The translations under genes were made by a program, and so were the position numbers. This document shows, piece after piece, positions 10,701 through 22,732 of a stretch of DNA of 64,000 nucleotides (position 1 is the stretch's first letter; each line of letters starts with the position of its first letter). Where the stretch lies: assembly GCA_030272585.1 (NCBI GenBank), contig BSYQ01000008.1, forward strand, positions 372,001 to 436,000. Direction: 5' to 3'. Under the pieces are notes generated by a model that worked only from the letters and a program-made list of their open reading frames with translations, searched no databases and had not been told where the DNA came from. The DNA is from Bryopsis sp. KO-2023 (taxonomy: Eukaryota; Chlorophyta; Ulvophyceae; Bryopsidales; Bryopsidaceae).

Positions 10701-13700
10701 CAGCACTTCGCCTTTTTTCCCTGCACACAATCAGAGTTATGCTCGGCAGTCAAGATCTGACCTCCAGTCACCGTCAGTCAAAAGAGGAGGCGAAAAGAGA
10801 GAAAAGAAAAAGCCACGGCAATATGAATGGAATTTTTGACAGGAACATATTGGAAAAACCACGGCAAAAGGGTCGGGTGAATTTCACATCTCCCTTAATC
10901 GAAAATTATCACAAAGATTGCGCACCTTCAATTCCGAGGGGGTCCAGAGCATCGTCTCCATAGGTGAATTGAACGATCCCACTCGAAGCATCCCTCACAC
11001 TGTAGTCATAATGAACGTACAGATCCTCCAAAGCTTTCATTAATCGCCTGGACATGTACCCCGTTTCCGCAGTTTTGACAGCCGTATCGACCAAACCCTC
11101 TCTTCCAGCCATCGTATGGAAAAAAAACTCCGTCGGAGTTAAACCAGAATAGAACGAATTTGCCACAAAACCTTTCCCTGTGGAGCAAGCAAATGCACAT
11201 CTTCTTTTAAAAAAATATAATTCCAGTCTCCTTTTTTTTTCCCCAACTCACCCATGCTTTCAAATAATTTGATAAAAAATCAAGAAACAAATAAAAAGAT
11301 GCACAGAAATGCTGTCTGTGAATTTTTTTTCTGATCAATCAATTCGATCCAGAATACCCAACAGCTGTTCACAGGTTTCCTCCCTCCCCCCCCCCCCAAA
11401 AAAAAAAAAAAAAAAAAAAACCGAAAATGTGAAGTGTTGGCAAGTTTTAAGTGTGGATGCAACGACATGGCATGCACTCACCTTGTGGAGTTTTATCCCC
11501 CTTGGGGAAATGAGGCAAAGTTCTGTCAGGAAATCCATTGAAGCACCTGGCTCCGTTCACACTCTGTTGCCCCACACAAGCAACCATTTGGGCTATGTTG
11601 ATGGGGGACCCTTTCGACCCACACAAGCTCATGATCAAAGGGCTGTTGTGATAATGCAAGGAGCTCAGGCAGAGTTTTCCAGCTTCCGTACGAATTTCAT
11701 TGAGCACCCCCATCACCTTGGCCTCCAAAGTTTGGTCCACATTCATACCCGGCTCCGGCATTAAAGCACCCTCCCTTTACAAAAAAAAAAAACGAAAAGA
11801 AAACAATGAAAAGAACTTTTTCAAGGGCAACCGAAACTGCCTGACAGACGGTTGCTGATGTCCTATTATTATCCACGAATTCACACACACCCCACCTTAT
11901 ATATTACCTTCTTTTCTCTTAATATATTGAATGAAAACTTATTTTCAGAAGCTTACTTGTATTTCTTGATGATATCCTGACACTGTTCATAACTGGATCG
12001 AATGTTTGCTTCATTGGCCGTCTTGAAGGAGGAGGAGGGGGTCACGTCGTCGATGCCGATGGAGAACCCCCGGTCCCCCATGAACCTCGCCGAAAGCTTG
12101 GCCAATCGATTCATGCACTCCGCTGCTGCCCGGGGTTTATAGTCCATGTTCAAGATCCCAAAAAGACCCCCTTTGGCACCCCCCAGGACGACCTTCCCTA
12201 TCCGACCGCAAATGAGCTGGCTGTTGTAAAATCGGACGTAGCCGTCGTTGGGGCACATCTCCTCTCCGCTCCTGGAATAGTTTTTTTCGGCAATCTCGAA
12301 GTTGAGCAGCAGTTTCGAAGAGCCAGTCGGTCGAATAAGGATGTCAAAGAGTTGCTTTCCTGCAAAGAGGGCATGCGATAAGCAATTGAGACTGGTGTCA
12401 CCGAAAGCATCAAGGGGGAGGAGTTGTTTGGTTCGACCATTCTGGATCCCTGATGAACTAGGACGTCGAGTCTTTGGTACTGAGACCGCACGTGAGTAGA
12501 AAAGCGTCATTTTTTGGAAAACTCGGCGGCGCCTCACGGTCCAGAAATTGCGCCAATGCCAGAAACTCACAACTGAAAGAGTTTCTGGCATTCGATTTGC
12601 ACGTGGGCGGCACCGCCGCTAGACAACCAAGAAATATACGTGCACGTGATCTACAGCGACCTCACAATTAATTGAAAGAGCGGCAACAAGTCGACGTACC
12701 CGTCCATAGCTCCGCTGGCTTCAGAATCGCTGGTTGAGGAAGCGCTATGGACTGCTTCGCATTCATCATGTAGCAGCACAGGTTCCCAATCTGAGCTCGC
12801 GTGAAATATGTGTCTTTGCTGGTGAGCAGAAACGCACACGTCAAAAAGTCCTGGGTCGCGCAGATCATCACTTCCCCGCTCTTGGGGACGCATATATTGC
12901 TCACCGTCCCCATCAGCAACGTGGCCTCCGTTCGCGCCTCCTCAGTTTGCGGCAAATGCAGGTTCATTTCGTCGCCGTCGAAGTCGGCGTTGTAAGGATT
13001 GCAGACGCACTCGTTGAAACGTAACGTCCTCCAGGGACGTACTTTCGCGCGGTGGGCCATGATCGAGATCCTGTGAAGCGAGGGCTGCCGATTGAAGAGC
13101 ACGACGTCCCCATCGCTGAGGTGCCGCTCCACAATATCCCCGATCTATTGCGAAGACGTCACACAGACGTCACAAAAGACGTCGAAACATCACGAGCTGA
13201 AACCATTAAAGACAATCAGGGCTCTCCCTAAGGTAACACTTTTCACATCTGAAACAAAACCTGCTGCTAAAAAACAGAGCTGTTAAGGATGAAAATTATG
13301 ATCAGAAAAGCTTTGACAGAAAGAGTGGGAATCCCCTCTACATCCTGGGTTTGATGTCGATCTTTTTTCGTTTTCTTTTATGAATTGAAAAAAGATCTTT
13401 CAGTCTCACCTGCAACTCTCTTGAAGTTCGTCTTCTGTCTGCATGTTTCAGCAAAAATCTCGTGCCATCTTTTTTAACCACTGTGTTCGCTCCCGGGTGC
13501 GTGGCATATCCGTTCAACACCCTGGCCTGCAGATCTTCCATGTTGTGTTGATTCACCATCTGAGGATAGGTCAAAGTCAGAGCCACGTGCTTGGGCACCG
13601 CAACTTCATGCACCCCGAGGTTGGGGTCCGGCGAAATCACAGTTCTTCCACTAAAATCAACACGCTTTCCACACAGGTTCCCCCTGAAACGCCCGTTCTT

Positions 13701-16089
13701 CCCTTTCAACCTTTGCACATAACCCCTGGAAAAACCAAAACATTCACAGGAGAAACCTTACGTTACATTCGATGTTACTGAAATACTGCAGAATCAAGCC
13801 AGTTGAAAAACTTCCGAACAAAGCTGTTTCGATTTTGAGGGTTCAGCAAAGTGCTGGCGCACTTCATGAAAATTCCATCAAGAATCAAGTCAGGGCTTAG
13901 GTTGGTTTCTTAATTTGAAATTTTCAAGGTAGCCGTCAGATGACCACAAAAAAATATTGAAAAGGAGGGCAGTGTTAAACATACCTAACTTTTCTCTGAG
14001 GCTGCAGCATGGGTGACAATCCTGGGACGTCGCTGTTGATAACCACCGCCATTTCAATTTGCATAGCATCCCAGATTTCCACCACACTGCTCGCCGGCAG
14101 CCCTTGCTCAAGCCCCACCCTCAACCGTGTATTATACTCCACTATCTGCCAATTCAATTCAAAAAACATTCAATCAAATCAGAACTGGTTTCAAAAAAGA
14201 AAACAATCAGAATCATAAACAATATGCTCGAACCCCCCCCTTGTGTCGTAACGTTTTTTGACTGAATGCTTTTTGGCTTTCGTTTCTTTTTCCATGAGTG
14301 ACCCCTGATCAATTTAATTTTTTTCTTTTTCCAGAGAAATAAAACGGAGCCTCACCGCCAGCAATTTCATAGTAATATCGTCTTCGTTGCTGCCGACCCC
14401 TTCCATTTCGACCGACGGCCGAATACACACAGGGGGAACCGGGACGGTGCTGATGAGCAGATGCTCCGGACGAGAAGCCAGATTCAAGAGGCACAAATCC
14501 TCATCTGGAATTCGCTCGAAAAGTTGGTGTGTCCGTAGTGGATTCAAATCATCAGCAATCTATGTATGTCCACATCAGAATTTTCGTCCTTCTGTGATAA
14601 GAGCTGTCACTATGATTCTACTGGAAGAGGGGGAGCGTTTTGTTGTTTTTTTTCAGTTTCATAATAATCAAATAAACCTCGCAAAGAATCTGCTGAACTG
14701 CTGATGGCTTCAGAGAAAATGTCCCATTTACATGTATCACAATACAATCACTAAAAAAGATGCAGGAAAGTGAAATAAATAGAAAGCAGCCCCGAACCCA
14801 CCCACCCAAAAAAAATATCGTTTTCATATCCACCCCATATCATAAAAAAAATCAAAGTTTTTTTCGTAAAAAATTAGCAATCACCTTTGGTAAGAACCTG
14901 TCAATCTCATCGTTGTACTTGATCGCTGTTGCAAATTCGTTTTTCGCCAAAGTGGCCGATTTGCCTTTGAATTTGTCATGAAATATCTTGTAGACCCCCG
15001 GAATCCTCTTCACTATTCCATTTTCTGCACCACAATAAGGGCAATGCTTACACTGCTTTGCCCTGTGCAAAACCTATGAAGAAAAAATAAAAAAACAGCC
15101 AACCGTCCAGTAAGAATATATTTCGCACACTGCAACATGCTCCGAGACGAAAAATCGAAAAGAAAAAACATCAGCAATGGGGTTTTGTTTCTTGAGAAAA
15201 GTCAGTCATTGAATTTCCTCATCTGAAATGCTTTCGAAGTTCGAATTCCACACAGTTGTAGTTTTTTCATGATTGCGAGAATTTTTATCTTTAAAAACAA
15301 TGACCAGGAAAAAGCTAATGAATTTTGGACAATCAAATTTTTTTTATCAAAGTTTGGAATGTCCAAACTAGTGTTTCGGATTCTGTTGCTTCGAAAACCG
15401 CCAAAAGGAAAAAAAAAATTGAAATGCACCATTGCAGTTAGTTTTACTTATTTTGCTGAGATAGATATTTTTCTTTTCAAGCCCACATCCAGAATTTGCA
15501 TTTGCTTTCATTTTTTTTCTGTGGAGGTTTTTCTGGCTGATTAAATCATTGCTACCTTTTCGAAAGCTGATCTTCTTGCCATTTTATCAGCTCTAGGATT
15601 TCTTGCCCTCCTGAGGTGGGGTGCTTTTTCTTCAGGGGGCAACAAAACCCTTGAACACGTCTTGCAGATTGCCTGGAGCAGCTTTACAGTATCACCCAGG
15701 AATCCCAAGTGGAAAAGTGGCAGGTGCAACCGAATATACCCAAAATGCCCATTGCAATCGGCCAGCTTCTGTTCGCATGTCGTACACTTTTCCCTCTTGT
15801 TGCTGACCCCCAACCTAGGGTCCAAAACGCTGCCTTCGTGCGGGGTTCGTTGCGGCATCTTGTACAGTTTCGTCTCGTGAACCAAGATTTCCCCGCAATT
15901 CGAGATCTCCTCTGGGTTGGCCACCGAAAATTCTATTCTCTTGATTTTCTGGGGCTGCTGGGGCGGAACAAACAGCTCCTTGCTGAATACAATTTTTAAT
16001 TCCTCATCGCAATTCTCCTCAGCCTCCTTCTGGTTGTGGTTTTGCGCCTGGCGGCTGCTTCCTGCTACAGGACCGCGTCCCGCCGACAT
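7750..16089 (-). CDS. RPC1: DNA-directed RNA polymerase III largest subunit RPC1
   Basis: Fifteen exons: 16089-15556, 15073-14885, 14559-14356, 14145-13985, 13725-13410, 13144-12700, 12359-11957, 11774-11482, 11177-10926, 10720-10116, 9817-9572, 9349-9166, 9033-8807, 8562-8257, 8037-7750. They give 1550 residues with every phase matching. It is the catalytic subunit making tRNA, 5S and U6 RNA. Landmarks are the N-terminal zinc region, the Mg-binding [12 protein letters not shown] motif (about 520), the DDVTP region, a bridge-helix segment ending [22 protein letters not shown], a trigger-loop segment with [23 protein letters not shown] (about 1193-1215), and a C-terminal [13 protein letters not shown]. 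These match Pol III RPC1 rather than RPB1, and there is no heptad CTD. It is about 160 residues longer than human POLR3A, mainly from an acidic insertion in exon 10. Start taken at the methionine preceding SAGRGPV; longer in-frame starts exist upstream. Confidence 0.96.
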
Positions 16090-16302
16090 TTTCCCTTGTC
16101 TCTCGCCACTAGTCGAGCGGAAAAAAATGTCGAAAGGATAGAGGGGTGCTTTTGAGGCACTGAGCCCAAGTGTGGGTTTCTGTCGTGGGTAGCCAGAGAG
16201 CAGCTGCGTCACCAGAGATCGCGCGGAAATTGAATCTCGTAATAGTTTAAGGGATTTTGAACGTTATCCTCCCTCACAGTTTTTAAGCCTTTGGGCTTGC
16301 AG

Positions 16303-16716
16303 TACAGTAGAAGCCGGTTACTGAATCACATTCGGGCGGCGGGTTTTTCGCTTTAGTACGCGGCGGATTTACAAAACAAAGTCCGACATTTCCTCATTCC
16401 CAGACGCGTCAAAGTGAATCAAACTTTAAAAAACTCTTGAATAGAAGCCTGGCGCGTCAACTGCGCTCGAAGGAACGCCACGACGTTGTCTTTGCATTCC
16501 GTTCATTTCTTTCGATTGTTTCGTGTTCCCTTTGCACCCCGCGTCCTCTCGTTTGACGATTCTCGTAGGAAATTCGTGAGCACCTTGATTTATTACCCGA
16601 AATCCAGATTGATAAAACGGCCACCCCCACCCCCTGAAAATTCCGTTCCTGGCGATTCTGCTGTAGTACACGGCGTGCTGCAGTAGCCGACGCAATAGTA
16701 GCCGGCTTCTACTGTA
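16303..16716. mobile_element. Pogo/Tigger-like MITE
   Basis: The 410-bp segment 16305-16714 is bounded by 18-bp inverted repeats: CAGTAGAAGCCGGTTACT on the left and its complement (one mismatch) on the right. A TA dinucleotide flanks each side, consistent with a TA target duplication. CAGTA-type ends and TA sites are typical of the pogo/Tigger branch of Tc1/mariner. No transposase frame is present, so it would be non-autonomous. It sits about 215 bp upstream of the RPC1 start, where it could affect that promoter. Confidence 0.7.
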
Positions 16717-17283
16717 GTGATTCCGATATAGTGCCAACTTTCCAGTGTTCCAATTTTCTCCAAAAAATGTTCAACTGATTCAAAGTGCTCAGCTCCAAAG
16801 AAGGTCGATTTCCATTCAATATTTTTGGAAGTAATCCGAACACCAGAAAGCAGCTCAAGGGCCAACAACTCTTAGCAATCAGGGACCTCTTGCTTTTTTT
16901 TGGAGGTTTTTCTTTTAACAACTGTCCGAGGATTAAAAAGAAAACAAAATCAAATCAAATCCAGGGCTCATTAGAACCTCTCAACAGAGTGGCAATCATC
17001 AAGTTAAAAATAATTGTTTTTTTCATACACCCAAACAGGAGAAAGCCCCTCACCCCTTAATCCATCTGCCCAAAAACAAAATTTTTCAAAGAAAAATTGT
17101 TCAAAGAGTAAACTTCCGCTCCGGAAGCTTTTTCTTGCTCGAAACAGGCATCATTCTTTTCAACATTCAAAAAAAAAAAATTCCAGTCTCCTTTCTTTTC
17201 CCGAATCGCCCATGCTTTCTAAGATTTTAATAAAGAATCAAAAATAAAGAATTGAATGAAAAAATGAAAAATGCGTAACAAAG
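16717..17283. other. AT-rich spacer upstream of RPC1
   Basis: T/A-rich sequence with short random frames. I see no supported gene. Confidence 0.45.
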
Positions 17284-17480
17284 AATCAGGATGCAAGCGA
17301 TGATAAATAAAAAATGAAGAATTTGAAAAAGAATCAGGATGCAGCAGATGATGAATAAAAAATAAAGAATTTCAAAAAAAATCAGGATGCAGCAGATGAT
17401 GAATAAAAAATGAAGAATGTCTAACGAAAAATCAAGAAAAAAGACTTCAATAAAGAATCAAGATGCAGCCGATGATGAAA
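17284..17480. repeat. 48-bp imperfect tandem repeat
   Basis: Units starting AATCAGGATGCA recur at 17284, 17332 and 17380, exactly 48 bp apart. A degenerate fourth copy (AATCAAGATGCAGCC) lies near 17456. Each unit continues GATGATGAATAAAAAAT and a GAAGAATTT-like tail. It lies in a gene-poor stretch. Confidence 0.8.
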
Positions 17481-17499
17481 AATTCGATTCTTTTTTTCC

Positions 17500-20400
17500 C
17501 CCTAAATTCATTTAAACCTCATTTGATGTAGAGATAACACATCATTTTTTGAGGCTGGGGAACACAACCAAATCTAATAAAAAAACAAGGAATCCAGAAG
17601 GATATTTAGTTGCAGTGCTCCTTCGATCACGAAGATTCTCCCCATCATCCTCCTTGTTTGCCCTTTTCACAGCATAAAAACCCCTCAGCTCCCTCCAGCA
17701 GAGGCTGATCCTCTTCCACACCCTCCGGCATCCTTCTCAGCACTTGCCACAAACTGCTCCTGGAGGCATTGATCCCCCAAAAAAATTGCCTGATCCTGAG
17801 CAGGATTTTGCTCCACAGAAGTCGGGTCCAGCAACAGCAAAAATCAGCACTTGATGCTTGTATTGAATTTGAGCTTTGGACTCTTCTTGTTTTAAAAAAG
17901 CTGTTGGTGCCCGGATTGCTTGTGGCATCCTTTCTGTCATCTTGGTCAACCGCTCAGCAATTCTTGCTTTCAGATTTTATTATTTCCTCCTTTTTTTTTG
18001 TCACCCAGATATTTATTTGCCCTTTTTTCGTCCAAACATTGCAGCCCATTCTGCAAAAGTACATTCATTTTTTCGCCGGACCACTACAGCCCATCTCAAA
18101 ATCCAGAAATTGAGCCAGCCCCCCTCTTTCGTTTTCCAACACTTTCCCCCGATACCATCCATGCTCAGATTGCTGTTTTCTCATATAAATAAAAGAATGA
18201 AAACAAAAGAAAAACCAAGGAACCCCCCCAAAAAAAAGTTAGTGCCAGTCATTTTTTCAAGTAATGTTTCCTCCTTTTTTTCTGTATGTTTTACTTTTCC
18301 TTGTGCATCATTTATCCTAATCTCAACACAACCAGCCAAAATTCACTCCAAAAAACCTTCAGCCAAACCTCTTTTTCGATTGACTTGTACATGTATCCCC
18401 AACCTGTTTTTTACCCCCTCTTAACCCACCACTCCCGCTCCATTATCACCAAGTCCAAAACAAACACTCCTGTCAATTCAACCGTTTCCCCTGTTCTTTC
18501 CTTCCCTGCACTGACCTTTTCCCCTTCCGACCTCTTTGATTTCTTTTTCTTTTCCCAGCATCAACAATTTGTATCTGCAATATCCCTTCCTTCTTGACCT
18601 TTCACACAAGTGAAAATCCATCCCTCCCAGAAACCCTGTCCCCATCCATTTATATATATGAACATCATCCCCCTTTGCACTTGTAGCATTTGCCAAGCTT
18701 TTTTCCTATAGGTACTGATCCCAGAAAATTTGCATGATTTGTATAAAGAAAACACTCCACAGAGCTTGGCTCCAGAAAACTCAACTTATATGCATCCAAT
18801 AAAAGCCTGCTGTTGGAACCTTTCTCTTTTTTTTCTGCAGTTTTTTCGTGCGGCCTGCATGATGTTGTTCGAGCCAAAGAAACTAGCTCACCTCTTGATA
18901 GATTCCACATATGTGCTGAAAATTGTTGAGACTGACTTTTGATCCATAAGGTTCGAAGGAGTTGATTGGAGCGGAGGCCTAGAGACCATCCACCTCTCTT
19001 ATTAAAAAATGCAACATAAAAAAGGTTGCAACCCACAAGAAAGGTTTGTTTGAAAACGTTTTAGAATGTTGAAGATGAGAAAGTGCACTACTATACCCAA
19101 CAACTGGTGGGATTTTGATGCAATGTTAAAATTTGAAATGCTTGAATGACCTTGCGTTCGGCCACTAGATAGTTTGGGTTCGACCCCCATTTACACGAAT
19201 GATTTGAAATGAAAACTTTTCTTGAACAAAAAGAACCTTGCTTTGCATCTTGTTATTTTCTTGAACACCCTTTTTTCTCGGTGCATGAGACAGGGTCTGT
19301 CATGAAGCGCAAAAGGGATAAAAGAGTGACTGCACCCTGGAGGGTTTAAAGAGTGACTGCACCTCATAGCATTTTTGATGTGGACTGGCAATGAAGTCGC
19401 TGCCAATCCACACCGAAAATGCAGCGAGGTGCAGGTGTTGTTAGGGGTCTTGGGAAGAAATCAACAAATATTTTACTAGAACTCTGTGCTTCTTGAAGGC
19501 TTAGCACTATAGTTAATCAAAGGCAAATTAAAAAAAAAGACTTTGATGTTTGAACTGCCAGTGAAAATATGATTTCCACATGACATTCTTAAAAAGTCGA
19601 AACGAAGTTCCTTGTTTGTGTGAAGTGAAGATGCTCCAATCGTATCCACGATATATGTGGGCTGCTCCACTTTGCATTTGACAATAGTAAGACATTGAAA
19701 TGGTTCAAACATGTAATGAAAACTGATCAACGACGATTGGAAAAAGCTCAACTGGATCAATTTATCAAACAGATCAAAGTGGATCAGTTCAGATGGTTTA
19801 AAACAGTTGAGAAGATCGTAAATGGCTGTCGACAACGACAAACCAATGCATTGAGAAAAACATATCCAGAAAGGACAAACCAATTCTTTGTTTAGTGTTG
19901 GGAAAATGCAAATAATTTGATTTTGTGAAAAAAAAATCACGTTTGGCGAAATAACAGGCCTTCGTTGTTGATGGATTCCACTGGGCAGCAGCATTTCCAC
20001 AGAAAACCAGAACTTATCCCAGACACAACAGTTGACCTTCTCGAAGAGAATGCCTGGCTCCAAACAGTTCCTGTGAATGATAAGACATAAAAGGTAAGCA
20101 CCATTTCCCTTAGCAGCTATTTTGGGCCATTGCCAAGCAAACACTCTGCATTCTGTTGTTTTGTTGAATGCATTATTCAGCCCATTATTGGCAGTCCTGT
20201 CAAGGTTCTTGGAAAAAAAGGGAACTTAAAATAAACTATCCTCTCTCAAGGAAAACCTATTTCTGCCACTTTGCCCCCAATACATGAATCTTGCAACCTT
20301 CTCAGTGGATAAACAAGCACTTGAGACAACCAGAAATATTGGATCGGTCCAGACACCTTTCGAAAATGTTGGATCACCTTCGACCACGGTTGATTACTTA

Positions 20401-22732
20401 CGCATCTGTTGACTTCGAATATCGTCAGAGCAAGCCATATGCCAAATATACTTTATTTGGGCTGTTTGAACGCACTACTCCAAGAGTGTCGAGCCACTTC
20501 GGGATCGCTCTTCCAATTCGCGCACTCAACATCAGGCAATCGGGTGTCCCGTCGGTTTGAACGACGGCGCCTCTCTTTTCCTGCCAACTCGCTAAGGTAA
20601 AACCTCACACATATCCGACAAGGAGGAATAGGCTGAAGCTCAGGGCTGGGCTGCTGTCGACCAAAAATCATTGGCAGTTAACCGAGAGGAGACCGCCGTC
20701 TCTCAAGAAGCACGAATTCGTAGAATTCGTGTCGTACTGGGATTCACCTGTGTCTGACTCAATCACCTTCGAAACATTTTGGCAAGGTGTGGGTGCCTTC
20801 ACACGAAAATTTGGTCGATCAAAAAAGAAAACCTGGGGGCTTTTCAATATAACAGAAGTTAACAAAAGAGAGATTGAAAAAGTATGATAAAGGAGTTGGA
20901 TTTTTATACATATGTGTTGTGTGGGGAAATTTTTAGTGCTTGATGTGAAAAAGGTGAGGGGTTGGTTTTGGTTCATGTAAATGTTGTTTGTTTGTTATGT
21001 TTTGGTTCATTTGGATTCAGAGTGCTTAATCTCGTTGGGGTGTCAAATGTGAAGGCAATTTCTTTTGTTGTTGTGGTTTCCCTCCTTCAACTTGTGTTTG
21101 TGAATTAGTCATCAAATTGCTGAAACTCAGGCAAAACCAAATTTTCTTGTTGATTTATTTACTTTTTTATTGGGTGTGTCTGAGCTCCAGCAATTCGATG
21201 ACTAATTCACGGAGTCAGTGTGCCATCCTGAATATGTGTGCCCTCTTCTGCTCCAGAATGCAGGATCTCAACTAAAATTGCACTGTCTTGGTTTTCTTTT
21301 TGTTAATTCAGAGCAGCTCCCCTTCACAAATCATTGAATGCTTTTTTGCTGGATGTAGGAAAGTTGGTGTTCTTTGGCTTTCGATCCTGTTCAGAGTTTA
21401 GGTGAACCACCCCTTCACTCAAATCTAAAGTTACAAAATGGGCACTCTGGCCTGCAAAGATGTACATAGTCAATTGACCAGTATCTCAAAAAAAATATCT
21501 GGGGGTGGGGGGGGAATTCGGCTTCATATGGCCATTATTCCATTATAGAATTGAGAAAAACTGTGCCACATGGATGTGCAGAGAAGGGAATTAATTTATT
21601 TTTTTTCAGGGTTGAAAGATAAATGGGAAAGAGTAAAAGCAAAAGAATTGAACTTTCCTTTTCATTCTGAACTGGAATTGCTTTGTTGGCATACTTCAGG
21701 CCAGTATAAGATGGAGTGACAATTTTTGAGATAGTTGCTAAAAAAACAAACATTTGCACAGAAATTGGAAGCAGCTCAGTTGGAAATAAATGATGACTGA
21801 GCTAGAAGGGAACTTTAGGAGCACCAGTGCCTTTGTGTTGTTTTGTTTTCAGATATTCAGTTGTCTTTACATTGAAAATAGAAAAATTGTGTTAGTGAAT
21901 GTAGAGTGTCCCTCCTGATATATTTTTCCTCCCTTGTGATTGATAGTGTCTCCAAGAAATAGAAAATCAGAAGATTCAGCATTTGTTGAAAGCAGCAGGG
22001 GTGTTTTTTGAAACGAAATCGGAGCAGTGGTAGCCTTGGGGTTCGTACAACTAGATCATACCAGTCCCAGTTTTGAAAATGATGGAAAGGATCTAACTAT
22101 TTTACACAGTTCGTTTTTTCAACCAAGAGATTTTTTTTGCAGCAATACATTCATTCCCACACCAAAACACCGCCAGAATAGCAAAACAACTGTCATACCC
22201 TTTTTTTTTTCCCCCTCGCATGAGCTCCCTCCCCCATAAGAAAAGAGAAACCAAGGGATAAGAGATCAACTGCTGAAATCCGACACTGCCATTACAAGAA
22301 AAAAGTGTGGGAAGTTACGAACATCGCGTGACAGGTAGCCAATGCCCCAGATCTTCCAGTTGCCCGAGTCAGGCAGCACAAACCTACAGTGTATCTTCCC
22401 AGGATCAATGTGCCCAACCAATTTGGCTTCCAGCCCAAATGCCAGCACATTGTGTCAAACCAGAATGTCCATCTACATCCACTGTCCAGTTTGCAACAAT
22501 TTCACCAGTTTTAACAGAAATCGCAACAGTGCACCAAAATCTCACCAGTGGCTGCCTCTCTACAGAACGTCACAGCCTAGCATGACTGATGATTCCATAT
22601 GACCGACCCAGGGCGTCCACTCAGCACCTCCTACGTGATTCAGTCCGCCAGCTGTATGCACCAAACGCTAAAACAAACAGAGATTCGCGTTGTTGAACCG
22701 GTAGGTCCAGGAGCGCGATTTGGGGAGATTTC
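17500..22732. other. 5.2-kb gene-poor region with unresolved exon-like pieces
   Basis: I could not build a complete gene here. Exon-like pieces are present. On the minus strand at about 17645-17940 a readable frame could be spliced in more than one way. On the plus strand 18841-18942 follows a textbook polypyrimidine-CTGCAG acceptor and stays open to a TGA. At 20562-20887 frames look coding on both strands. The rest is T-rich sequence. The 222-residue minus frame at 19476-20144 has no recognisable features. The right end should hold the promoter of the transporter gene. Confidence 0.4.

Noticed and set aside
19150..19200. tRNA-like T-arm (GGGTTCGACCCC)
   Set aside because: No acceptor stem, D-arm or anticodon arm can be paired at the right distance on either strand.
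19476..20144. 222-residue minus-strand open frame
   Set aside because: No motif, no splice context, and composition typical of AT-rich noncoding sequence. No neighbouring exon could be linked.
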